Below the pieces are notes generated by a model that saw only the letters and a program-made list of their open reading frames with translations, searched no databases and was not told the origin of the DNA. This document shows positions 1-7,352 of a stretch of DNA of 64,000 nt, piece after piece. Location of the stretch: contig OZ240678.1 in NCBI GenBank assembly GCA_965198905.1, positions 2,728,001-2,792,000 on the forward strand, in the 5' to 3' direction. Made by a program: the position numbers and the translations under genes. This stretch comes from CAHJWH01 sp965198905. GTDB taxonomy: Bacteria; Pseudomonadota; Alphaproteobacteria; Caulobacterales; Caulobacteraceae. Numbering within the stretch: position 1 is the first letter of the stretch; the number at the start of each line of letters is the position of its first letter.

Positions 1-459
1 AGCGCGTTTGGCGAGGACGTCCGCTTTTCCGACAGCTACGATCCCTCCTTGCCCCAGGCGCTCGGCGACGAGGACCAGCTGGTGCAAATCTTCCTCAACG
101 TGGCCAAGAACGCCGCAGAGGCCGCGATGGAGCGGCGCGATGGCCTGGGAGAGGTGCTGATCGCCACCGGCTATCGCGCAGGCGCCCGGGTTTCCGCAGG
201 GCGCCAGGGCTGGCGAAACGCGCCGCTGGAGGTGCGCTTCCAGGACAATGGTCCAGGGGTCAGCGCCGATCTGCGCCACCGCCTGTTCGACGCCTTTGTG
301 ACCACCAAGATCGGCGGCATGGGCCTTGGGCTGACGCTGGTGTCGAAGCTGGTGGACGCCCATGGCGGGATGGTCGAGCTCCAGTCCGAGCCGGGCCGCA
401 CGGTATTCCACATCCTCCTGCCGGTCGCCCCCAGCGGCCCGTCGTCCTCGGAAGGCTGA
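1..459 (+). CDS. ntrB: Nitrogen regulation sensor histidine kinase NtrB (C-terminal part)
   Basis: The gene enters from the left edge, so only the catalytic ATP-binding end is present. It shows the N-box (FLNVAKNAAEAA), the G1 box (DNGPGVS) and the G2 box (GMGLGLTLVSKLV), which identify a HATPase_c domain of the PAS/HisKA/HATPase kinase family. NtrB autophosphorylates on a histidine (outside the window) and controls NtrC according to nitrogen status. Its stop lies 6 bases before the TTG of ntrC, so the two are probably co-transcribed. The NtrB name rests on the domain and the ntrC neighbour; NtrY is the main alternative, but NtrY pairs with NtrX and is a longer membrane protein. Confidence 0.9.
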   Translation, partial: SAFGEDVRFSDSYDPSLPQALGDEDQLVQIFLNVAKNAAEAAMERRDGLGEVLIATGYRAGARVSAGRQGWRNAPLEVRFQDNGPGVSADLRHRLFDAFVTTKIGGMGLGLTLVSKLVDAHGGMVELQSEPGRTVFHILLPVAPSGPSSSEG

Positions 460-465
460 ACCACC

Positions 466-1881
466 TTGAGCGCCAACCAAAAGGTCCTGATCGCCGACGA
501 CGACACCTCCATCCGCCTGGTGCTGAGCCAGGCTTTCACCCGCGCGGGGTTCCAGGTCCGGGCCACGGGATCGGCCGCCACGCTGTTGAAGTGGGTCTCG
601 GAAGGGGAGGGGGACCTGGTGATCACAGACGTGGTGATGCCGGACGAAAACGCCTTCGACGTGCTGCCGCGGCTGCGCAAGATGCGGCCCCAGTTGCCGG
701 CCATCGTGATGAGCGCGCAGAACACCCTGCTCACCGCCGTCAACGCCGCCCAGATCGGCGCCTTCGACTACATGCCCAAGCCCTTCGACCTCGATGAGAT
801 GGTCGGGGTGGCGAGGCGGGCCCTGGCGCGCCCGGCGGACGCGGTGAAGGCGCGGGCCCAGGCCCGGGCGCTCCGCGACGAAGGGCTGCCGCTGATCGGG
901 CGCTCCCCCCCGATGCAGGACGTCTACCGCATCCTGGCGCGGCTGGTGGACACCTCGCTGAACGTGATGATCACCGGCGGGGTGGGGACGGGCAAGGGCC
1001 TGGCGGCCAGGGCGCTGCACGATCTCGGCAGCAAGCGCGACATGCCCTTCGCGGTCGCCCAGCTCGGCGGACTATCGCCAGAGCGGGTGGATGCGGAACT
1101 GCTCGGCGAGGGCGACAGGACCGGCAAGCTGGTGGAGGCGGACGGGGGCGTGCTGTTCCTGGACGAGGTGGGCGACCTGTCGCTTGAGGCGCAGGCGCGG
1201 CTGATGCGGGCGGTGGACGCGACCGAGCGGCCTCTACATCCGACGACCGGGCGACGGCTAGAGGTCCGCATCCTGTCGTCTTCGCGGGCGAACCTGCGGG
1301 AGCTGGCGCGCCAGGGACTTTTCCGCGACGACCTGCTGCTGCGCCTCAGCGTGGCCGTGCTGCACATGCCGCCGCTCCGTGACCGGCTGGACGACCTGCC
1401 GGATCTAGCGCGCGCCTTCCTGTTTCGCGCCCACCGCGACGGCGCCCCCGTCAAGACGCTGGACGAGGGCGCCTTGCAGCGTCTCGCCCGGCACGGCTGG
1501 CCCGGCAACGTGCGCGAACTGGAGAACCTGATGCGCCGGCTCGCCGCGCTCTACACCGAGGATTTGATCACCGAGCGCCTGATCGAGCGTGAGCTGCAGG
1601 AGGAGACGGGCGGTCCCCCCGTCATCGAGCCCGCCCACACCGTGGAGGATCTGGTGGAACAGACGCTGAGCTCACAGTTCGACGCCCATGGCGGGGAACT
1701 GCCGGCCGCGGGCCTGTACGACCGGACCCTGGAAAGCATAGAGCGTCCGCTGATCCGCATGACGCTCCGCGCCACCCGTGGCAATCAGATCAAGGCGGCC
1801 GAAGTCCTGGGCATCAACCGCAACACCTTGCGCAAGAAGATCGAAGTGCTCGGCATCGACGTCACGCGCCGCCGGACCTGA
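466..1881 (+). CDS. ntrC: Nitrogen regulation response regulator NtrC lacking the GAFTGA motif
   Basis: A 471-residue NtrC-type regulator with a TTG start just after ntrB. It has a receiver domain (about 1-120, phospho-Asp in VITDVVMPDE), an AAA+ domain (about 140-380) with Walker A GGVGTGKG near residue 169 and Walker B VLFLDEVGD near 233, and a C-terminal Fis-type helix-turn-helix (NQIKAAEVLGINRNTLRKK). The loop between Walker A and B reads ELLGEGDRTGKLVEADGG. The GAFTGA segment that contacts sigma-54 in enhancer-binding proteins is deleted there. Rhodobacter capsulatus NtrC has a comparable loss and works with the housekeeping sigma factor, and Caulobacter NtrC has been described as lacking the motif. 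Direct sigma-54 activation is therefore unlikely here. It probably regulates nitrogen assimilation genes. ntrY-ntrX does not follow. Confidence 0.95.
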   Translation: MSANQKVLIADDDTSIRLVLSQAFTRAGFQVRATGSAATLLKWVSEGEGDLVITDVVMPDENAFDVLPRLRKMRPQLPAIVMSAQNTLLTAVNAAQIGAFDYMPKPFDLDEMVGVARRALARPADAVKARAQARALRDEGLPLIGRSPPMQDVYRILARLVDTSLNVMITGGVGTGKGLAARALHDLGSKRDMPFAVAQLGGLSPERVDAELLGEGDRTGKLVEADGGVLFLDEVGDLSLEAQARLMRAVDATERPLHPTTGRRLEVRILSSSRANLRELARQGLFRDDLLLRLSVAVLHMPPLRDRLDDLPDLARAFLFRAHRDGAPVKTLDEGALQRLARHGWPGNVRELENLMRRLAALYTEDLITERLIERELQEETGGPPVIEPAHTVEDLVEQTLSSQFDAHGGELPAAGLYDRTLESIERPLIRMTLRATRGNQIKAAEVLGINRNTLRKKIEVLGIDVTRRRT

Positions 1882-1887
1882 GGCGGT

Positions 1888-2100
1888 TCAGTTCAGCGAC
1901 GGAGCGTCGGCGGGTGGACCGGCGGCCTCACCTGCAACGGCCGCGGTGTCCAGATAACGCGCCAATCTGCCGCCGAACGCCGCCATGGCGAGGCATCCCA
2001 CAGCGATGACCATCAGCCGACGGAACCACATCGAAGACGTCCAGGCGGCCGCGATCGACCTGTCGGGCGAGCGCGGCGCGGCTTGGACGACGGTAGTCAT
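1888..2100 (-). CDS. Small hypothetical single-pass membrane protein
   Basis: A 70-residue frame convergent with ntrC, ending 7 bases from its stop. It has a basic N-terminal stretch, then one hydrophobic segment (about residues 28-45, LMVIAVGCLAMAAFGG), then a short Ala/Pro-rich tail. No family is recognised. The coherent hydrophobic helix after positive residues argues for a real inner-membrane micropeptide, but the frame is short and may be chance. Confidence 0.4.
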   Translation of the reverse strand: MTTVVQAAPRSPDRSIAAAWTSSMWFRRLMVIAVGCLAMAAFGGRLARYLDTAAVAGEAAGPPADAPSLN

Positions 2101-2215
2101 GGCGGTCTGCTGCGATGGCTCAATGTTAAACGCAGCAATGCCGCCGAGGCTTTGGGGTTCCAGCTGTCCCGATCGTCTTATGTCGCAGTGGTTCTAGGCG
2201 GAAACGCCAGCCGTC

Positions 2216-2298
2216 GCCTCATCCTGAGCTTGTCGAAGGACGAGGCGTCCACCGGGCGGGCCGCGGCCTCGCACCTCTCGACAAGCTCAGGATGAGGC
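2216..2298. repeat. REP-like inverted repeat (CATCCTGAG/TCGAAGGACG family)
   Basis: Two inverted arms, CCTCATCCTGAGCTTGTCG and CGACAAGCTCAGGATGAGG, enclose a GC-rich spacer that itself carries GAAGGACGAGGC. The same element recurs near 5.6, 7.2, 34.6 and 60.6 kb, always between or at the ends of genes. The rest of the ntrC to TPR-gene gap (2101-2357) shows nothing else recognisable. Confidence 0.8.
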
Positions 2299-2357
2299 CG
2301 AGTTAGAGGTAAGTAATTTCGACCGCTGTCAGCCGGCGCTAGCGTTCAGCGATACGC

Positions 2358-3167
2358 TCAGCGATTAGCCTTCGCGCCGCCCGCGGCGCGAAGATAGGCG
2401 AGGTTGCCGTCGGCGACCTCCGGCGGGAGGTCTTCGCGCATCAGGCTCTCGGCGTCGGCGAGCTTGCCTTCCATGCCGAGCACCAGGGCGAGGTTCTGCC
2501 GTTCCTGGGCGGAGGCGGCGGGTTGGGCCACGGCGCGCCGCAGATAGCCTTCGGCCACCGCAGGCTGGCCGTGGATGGCGTACCAGAGGCCCAGGTTCGA
2601 CAGCACCGCCGCGTTCTCCGGCGATAGCTCCAGCGCCTGGCCATAGGCGGTGCGCGCGGCGTCGGGCTGCTGGTTCTGGTCGTGCGCGATGGCGAGCAGC
2701 GAATAGACCCGCCAGTCCCGCGGCGCGATCTTCTCGGCGTGGCGCAACGGGTCCAGGGCGTAGAAGCCCTTGCCCGCGGCGACCGCATCCCGGGCGCTCT
2801 CCAGCAGCGCCTCGACGTTTTCCGGATAGAGCACGAGCACCCTACCCACCGCGTCGCTGGCTTCGGGGTAGCGGCCAAGCGCGCGGAGCGAGGCGGCGAA
2901 CTCTATTCCTGCCGGCGCGTCGGTGGGATCGTATCCGGACTCACGCGCCCAGAAGGCGGACCGCGCCAGAGGGTCGAGCCGGTCTGCGGCGGCGCGCTCT
3001 GTGGCGCTGGCCTTCACCGGGGCGGCCGGGCCCGGAGCCGGCTTGGCCGCTGCGGCCGGCGCCGTCTTGGCCGGTCCGAACGGCCAGGCCGCCGCCGGAC
3101 CCGCCAGGGCGCAGCCGGCGAACAGGACGGCCAGGACGGTTGCGGACGGCTTCGGCTTGCGACACAT
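2358..3167 (-). CDS. Exported TPR-repeat protein (TadD-like)
   Basis: A 269-residue protein with an N-terminal hydrophobic signal (LAVLFAGCALAGPAAA) that could be read as a lipoprotein signal (FAGC). An Ala/Pro/Lys-rich linker follows, then tandem tetratricopeptide repeats from about residue 85 to 255 (for example PENVEALLESARDAVAAG and SPENAAVLSNLGLWYAIHG). TadD lipoproteins of Tad/Cpa pilus systems have this layout, but no tad gene lies nearby. A general periplasmic protein-interaction role is the safest reading. ATG start, with AAGG upstream. Confidence 0.75.
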   Translation of the reverse strand: MCRKPKPSATVLAVLFAGCALAGPAAAWPFGPAKTAPAAAAKPAPGPAAPVKASATERAAADRLDPLARSAFWARESGYDPTDAPAGIEFAASLRALGRYPEASDAVGRVLVLYPENVEALLESARDAVAAGKGFYALDPLRHAEKIAPRDWRVYSLLAIAHDQNQQPDAARTAYGQALELSPENAAVLSNLGLWYAIHGQPAVAEGYLRRAVAQPAASAQERQNLALVLGMEGKLADAESLMREDLPPEVADGNLAYLRAAGGAKANR

Positions 3168-3279
3168 CTTGAAAGACCTTGGGCGGCACGTCGGCGACAG
3201 TCTCTCCGGCCGCCCTCAAGGAAGCGTTAAGCATGACCGCCCCACCCGGGACGGCCTTCGTCCCCGGAGCCGCCCTGAC

Positions 3280-4701
3280 GTGACCGCCGCCTACGACACC
3301 CTGATTCCTGAGGCGACAAGGCCTTCCAGCGGCGATCCCGCCCGCATCCACCTGGTGGACTCGGCCGGCGCGCCGACGCGGCTGGAAAGCTTCGGCGCCT
3401 CGGCCCAGACCCAGGCCGCGAGCCAGCGGTTCACGGGCAAGGCCGGACAGGTGCTCGTGCTCCTGGGTACCGACGGCGCCGTGCGCGACGTGGTGGCGGG
3501 CGGCGAGGGCGACCCCTCCATCTTCCGCGCCCTCGCCGCCCGCCTGCCGGCCGGCGACTACGTCGTAAAAGGCGCGGCCGTGTCGACGGAGGCGGCGACG
3601 GCCTGGGCGCTCGGCGGCTACGGCTTCGACCGCTACAAGGCCGAGCACGTGCAAGACCGGCCGCGGCTGACGGTCCCGCCCGAGGTGGACCTCGCCCAGG
3701 CGCTACGCATCGCCCACGCCTGCGCCCTGGCCCGCGACATGGTCAACACCCCGGCCAACGACATGGGGCCTCTGCAGATCGAGACCATCGCGCGCGAGAT
3801 CGCCCACGCCCACGGCGCCTCGATCGGGGTGGTCACCGGCGATGAGCTGCTGGAGCGGAACTATCCGGCGATCCACGCCGTCGGCCGCGCCGCCACGCCC
3901 GCCCGCGCGCCCCGCCTGATCGAGATGTCCTGGCGCGGGCCTCAAGCGGCGGAGGACGCCCCCCACGTGGTCCTGGTCGGCAAGGGCGTGGTGTTCGACA
4001 CGGGGGGGCTCGACATCAAGCCTTCCGCCGGCATGCGCAACATGAAGAAGGACATGGGCGGCGCCGCCCATGCCCTGGGCTTGGCGCGCATGGTGATGGG
4101 GGAGGCGCTGCCCGTGCGGCTCACCGTGCTGCTGCCGGTGGTGGAGAACGCCATCAGTGGCGACGCCATGCGGCCGGGCGATGTGTTGGCCTCGCGCAAG
4201 GGGCTCAGCATCGAGGTGGGCAACACCGATGCGGAGGGCCGGCTGATCCTGGCCGACGCCCTGACCCGCGCCGGCGAGCTCGCCCCCGACCTGACGATCG
4301 ATCTGGCCACGCTCACCGGCGCGGCGCGGGTGGCGCTGGGTCCCGACCTGCCGCCCTTCTATACCGACGACGACGCCCTGGCGGGCGAAATCGAGGCGGC
4401 GGCCCGGGCGGCGCACGACCCGCTCTGGCGGATGCCGCTTTGGTCCGCCTACGACGCGTCGCTCGACAGCGACGTGGCCGACCTAAAGAACGACTCCGAC
4501 GCCTGGGCGCAGGCGGGTTCGATTACCGCGGCGCTGTTCCTCAGGCGCTTCGCGCCGACCTCGGGGGCCTGGGCGCATTTCGACGTCTTCGCCTGGAACC
4601 CGCGCAAGCGCGCGGGCTGGCCCGTCGGCGGCGAGGCCCAGGCGATCCGCGCCCTGTTCCACATGCTGCGAACCCGCTATCCCGTCCAGGGTTCGGCGTG
4701 A
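3280..4701 (+). CDS. Leucyl aminopeptidase family protein (M17)
   Basis: A cytoplasmic dimetal aminopeptidase of family M17, 473 residues from the GTG start. It contains the metal-binding core VLVGKGVVFDTGGLDIKPS, with KDMGG shortly after, and the family signature NTDAEGRLILADAL. The N-terminal macro-like domain covers about residues 1-150. The frame is open far upstream, but residues before 3280 look like read-through of the opposite TPR gene. GGAG at 3266-3269 supports the GTG. The stop overlaps the GTG of the NlpC/P60 gene by translational coupling, a pairing common in alphaproteobacteria and consistent with peptide recycling. Confidence 0.9.
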   Translation: MTAAYDTLIPEATRPSSGDPARIHLVDSAGAPTRLESFGASAQTQAASQRFTGKAGQVLVLLGTDGAVRDVVAGGEGDPSIFRALAARLPAGDYVVKGAAVSTEAATAWALGGYGFDRYKAEHVQDRPRLTVPPEVDLAQALRIAHACALARDMVNTPANDMGPLQIETIAREIAHAHGASIGVVTGDELLERNYPAIHAVGRAATPARAPRLIEMSWRGPQAAEDAPHVVLVGKGVVFDTGGLDIKPSAGMRNMKKDMGGAAHALGLARMVMGEALPVRLTVLLPVVENAISGDAMRPGDVLASRKGLSIEVGNTDAEGRLILADALTRAGELAPDLTIDLATLTGAARVALGPDLPPFYTDDDALAGEIEAAARAAHDPLWRMPLWSAYDASLDSDVADLKNDSDAWAQAGSITAALFLRRFAPTSGAWAHFDVFAWNPRKRAGWPVGGEAQAIRALFHMLRTRYPVQGSA

Positions 4702-5588
4702 CCCCGCTCGACCCTCGCCTGACCCTGGCCCGGGGCGATGTCGCCGTCCTGGCGCTTGAAGGCGTGCAGGACGCCGGGCGCTATCTGACGCCCGGGCCCA
4801 TGCAGACCGCCTTCGCCGTCGCCGCTATTCGCCGCGAGCCTTCCCGCACCGCCGAGCAGCTGGACCAGCTGGTGTTCGGCGAGCGGTTCGACGTGCTGGA
4901 ACGCCAAGGCGGCTGGGGCTTCGGCCAGGCGCTGCGCGACGGCTATGTCGGCTGGGTTCGGCTCGATGCGCTGGCCCCCGCAGGGCCGCCGCCCACCCAC
5001 TGGGTCAGCGCCCTGCGCACCTACGTGTTCAGCGAGCCGTCCATCAAGTCCGCTCCGCTCGCCCGGCTGTCCATGAACGCCCTGGTAAGGGTGGAAAGCG
5101 CCGACGGCCGCTTCGCCACGCTCGCAGGCGCGGGTTTCATGAGCCAGCGTCACCTTAGCCCGCTGGGGGTCTGGGCGCAGGACCCGGCCGCGGTGGCGCG
5201 GAGCTATCTGGGCGCGCCCTATCTTTGGGGCGGCCGGGACTCGGTGGGGCTGGACTGTTCGGGTTTGGTGCAACAGGCGCTGTACGCCTGCGGCCAAGCC
5301 GCGCCCCGCGACAGCGACCAGCAGGCGTCGCTGGGCCGTGCGGTCGATCCTAAGCAGGGGCTGACGCGCGGCGACCTGGTGTTCTGGCGCGGACACGTCG
5401 GCATGATGATGGACGCCGAGTCCCTGATCCACGCCAACGCCTTCCACATGGCGGTGACCGCCGAGCTGCTGGCGGAGGCGGTAGCGCGCATCGCGGCGAG
5501 CGCGGGAGGCGAGCCGACGGGGTATAGGCAGCTGGAGACGGAGTTGCGTGCTTCGAGACAGGCTCCTGCAGAGCCTTCCTCAGCATGA
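4698..5588 (+). CDS. NlpC/P60 family peptidoglycan endopeptidase (C40)
   Basis: A 296-residue protein starting at a GTG that overlaps the previous stop (GTGA). SH3b-like segments (about residues 30-155, with two GWxxxx/YVGW-type strands) precede the NlpC/P60 catalytic domain (about 165-280). The catalytic Cys is in LDCSGLVQ, the first His in GHVGMMMD and a further His in LIHANAF. The fold cleaves gamma-D-Glu-diaminopimelate bonds in wall peptides. No signal peptide is visible, so it may act on imported muropeptides together with the coupled aminopeptidase. The last dozen or so residues are encoded by a REP-like element. Confidence 0.9.
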   Translation: MTPLDPRLTLARGDVAVLALEGVQDAGRYLTPGPMQTAFAVAAIRREPSRTAEQLDQLVFGERFDVLERQGGWGFGQALRDGYVGWVRLDALAPAGPPPTHWVSALRTYVFSEPSIKSAPLARLSMNALVRVESADGRFATLAGAGFMSQRHLSPLGVWAQDPAAVARSYLGAPYLWGGRDSVGLDCSGLVQQALYACGQAAPRDSDQQASLGRAVDPKQGLTRGDLVFWRGHVGMMMDAESLIHANAFHMAVTAELLAEAVARIAASAGGEPTGYRQLETELRASRQAPAEPSSA

Positions 5589-5660
5589 CGAACCTTGTTG
5601 AAGTTCCCCCCTGTCGTCATCCTGAGGAGCCCTCGAAGAGGGCGGCTCGAAGGACGGAGG
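5549..5660. repeat. REP-like element pair between the NlpC/P60 and aldolase genes
   Basis: Two divergent copies lie head to head: CTTCGAGACAGGCTCC...CCTCAGCATGACG at 5550-5589 and GTCATCCTGAGGAGCC...GGCTCGAAGGACG at 5615-5655. The first supplies the final codons and the stop of the upstream gene. Confidence 0.75.
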
Positions 5661-5691
5661 TCCGATCCGCAGCCACCCGATTATCTCCCCT

Positions 5692-6345
5692 ATGAGGGCC
5701 GAACCCGACCTGCGCCGGCAGCTCGTCCACGTCATGCGCGCCATGGCGGAGCGCGGGCTGAACCGCGGCACCTCCGGCAACGTCTCCGCCCGCCTCGGCG
5801 CCGGCATGCTGGTCACCCCGAGCGGGGTCACGCCCGACAGGCTCACGCCAAACACGATCGTCGAGCTGGACGCGGACGGCCGCGCCGCCCCCGGCGCCCT
5901 GAAGCCGTCGAGCGAGTGGCGGATGCATCACGGCCTTTACGCGCGCCGGCCCGACGTGAACGCGGTGGTGCACTGTCACGCGCGCCACGCCACCATCCTC
6001 GCCTGCGCCGGCCGGCCGATTCCGCCCATGCACTACATGGTGGCGATCGGCGGCAAGGCGTCCATCCCGCTCGCCCCCTACGCCACCTTCGGCACCGACG
6101 CCCTGGCGCAGGGGGTGGCGCAGGCGCTGGACGGCGGGTCCGCCTGCCTGATGGCCAACCACGGTCTGATCGTCGCCTCCACCGGCCTGGAGCGCGCCCT
6201 GGCCATCGCCGAGGAGGTGGAGGAGCAGGCCGCCGTCTACTGGGGCGCGCTCGCCATCGGCGGTCCCAACCTGCTGAGCGATAGCCAGATGGCCGAGGTG
6301 TTCGAGCAGTTCCGGGGCTATGGCCAAGCGCCCGAGCCCGCATGA
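5692..6345 (+). CDS. Class II aldolase/adducin family protein (FucA/AraD-like)
   Basis: A 217-residue zinc-dependent aldolase or epimerase fold. It shows NRGTSGNVSAR (phosphate-binding region), the catalytic-Glu context PSSEWRMHH, the zinc ligands HCHARH, and the third His in NHGLIV. Family members cleave L-fuculose-1-phosphate or related sugar phosphates, or epimerise L-ribulose-5-phosphate; the substrate here cannot be set from sequence. Its stop overlaps the ATG of the ABC ATPase gene (ATGA), so both are on one transcript. No sugar kinase or isomerase is beside it. Confidence 0.88.
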   Translation: MRAEPDLRRQLVHVMRAMAERGLNRGTSGNVSARLGAGMLVTPSGVTPDRLTPNTIVELDADGRAAPGALKPSSEWRMHHGLYARRPDVNAVVHCHARHATILACAGRPIPPMHYMVAIGGKASIPLAPYATFGTDALAQGVAQALDGGSACLMANHGLIVASTGLERALAIAEEVEEQAAVYWGALAIGGPNLLSDSQMAEVFEQFRGYGQAPEPA

Positions 6346-7163
6346 TCGCCTGGCGGGGGGTCAGTAAGTCCTTCGACGGCGGCCGCACCCAGGCCGTGGA
6401 CGACGTGACCTTGGAGGCGGCCGACAGCGGTTTCCTGGCCATCGTCGGCGAGTCCGGCTCGGGCAAGAGCACCCTGGTCAAGATGCTGAACCGGCTCGTC
6501 GAGCCGGACGCAGGAGAGGTCGTGGTCGAAGGCCGGGCGGTGCTCGACGGACCGCCGCACCTGTTGCGCCGCCGGATCGGCTATGTCTTCCAGGCCATCG
6601 GCCTCTTTCCGCACCTGAGCGTTGTGGAGAACATCGGCGTCACGCCACGCCTGCTCGGCTGGCCGGCGGCGAAGATCGCGGATCAGGCCGAGCGGCTGCT
6701 GGACCTCGTGCGCCTGCCCCGCGCTTACGCGGCCCGCGCGCCGGATGCGCTCTCCGGCGGTCAGCGCCAGCGGGTGGGCATCGCCCGCGCCCTCGCGGCC
6801 GAACCGAAGATCGTGCTGCTGGACGAGGCCTTCGGCGCCCTCGATCCCGTGACCCGCGAGGCGTTGGGGCGCGACTACCGCGCCCTGCACGAGGAGCTCG
6901 GCCTGACCACGGTGATGATCACCCACGACGTCCTGGAGGCGGTCCTGCTCGCTGACCGGATCGCAGTGATGCAGACCGGCCGGGTGCTGGCCGAAGGCCC
7001 CCCGCGTGAGCTGATGGGCGATGAGGCGCCGGATTACGTGCGCGAGCTGATGGCCAGCCCCCGGCGCCAGGCCGAGCGGGTGGCGGAGCGGCTGGGGTTG
7101 TCGGGGGACGCGCTGAGTGGAGCTGCGTCCTTCGAGACGCCCCACCGGGGCTCCTCAGGATGA
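6342..7163 (+). CDS. Glycine betaine/choline-type ABC transporter ATP-binding protein (OpuBA/ProV-like)
   Basis: A 273-residue ATPase with Walker A GESGSGKST, Q-loop YVFQAIGLFPHLSV, signature LSGGQRQRV, Walker B IVLLDEAFGALDP and switch His ITHD. QAIGLFPHLSV is typical of the quaternary-amine group (OpuBA/OsmV). There is no C-terminal CBS pair. It energises the permease/binding-protein fusion downstream. The last residues (ASFETPHRGSSG) come from a REP-like element, so the C-terminus is recent or variable. Confidence 0.92.
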   Translation: MIAWRGVSKSFDGGRTQAVDDVTLEAADSGFLAIVGESGSGKSTLVKMLNRLVEPDAGEVVVEGRAVLDGPPHLLRRRIGYVFQAIGLFPHLSVVENIGVTPRLLGWPAAKIADQAERLLDLVRLPRAYAARAPDALSGGQRQRVGIARALAAEPKIVLLDEAFGALDPVTREALGRDYRALHEELGLTTVMITHDVLEAVLLADRIAVMQTGRVLAEGPPRELMGDEAPDYVRELMASPRRQAERVAERLGLSGDALSGAASFETPHRGSSG

Positions 7164-7297
7164 CGAAGGGTGGGAAGACTCCAACACCTCGTCATGCTGA
7201 GGAAGCCTTCGCAGAAGGCTGTCTCGAAGCATGTGCGCGGCTAAACCGGGGTGGCCCCAGTCGAAAACGCCTGCAGTCGCCTCAGGATGAGGCCGAA
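7126..7297. repeat. Cluster of REP-like elements between ABC transporter genes
   Basis: Three partial copies: CCTTCGAGACG...CTCCTCAGGATGACG (7129-7164), CGTCATGCTGAGGAAGCC...GGCTGTCTCGAAGCATG (7189-7232, a full hairpin with GCCTTCGCAGAAGGC at its tip) and GCCTCAGGATGAGGCC (7279-7294). They lie within the operon, between ATPase and permease, so the stems would be in the mRNA. Confidence 0.75.
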
Positions 7298-7352
7298 TGT
7301 AAACCGCGCAGGTCTGGGGCGCTGCACCCTCCTTTAACTTGCTTCGCCGCCC

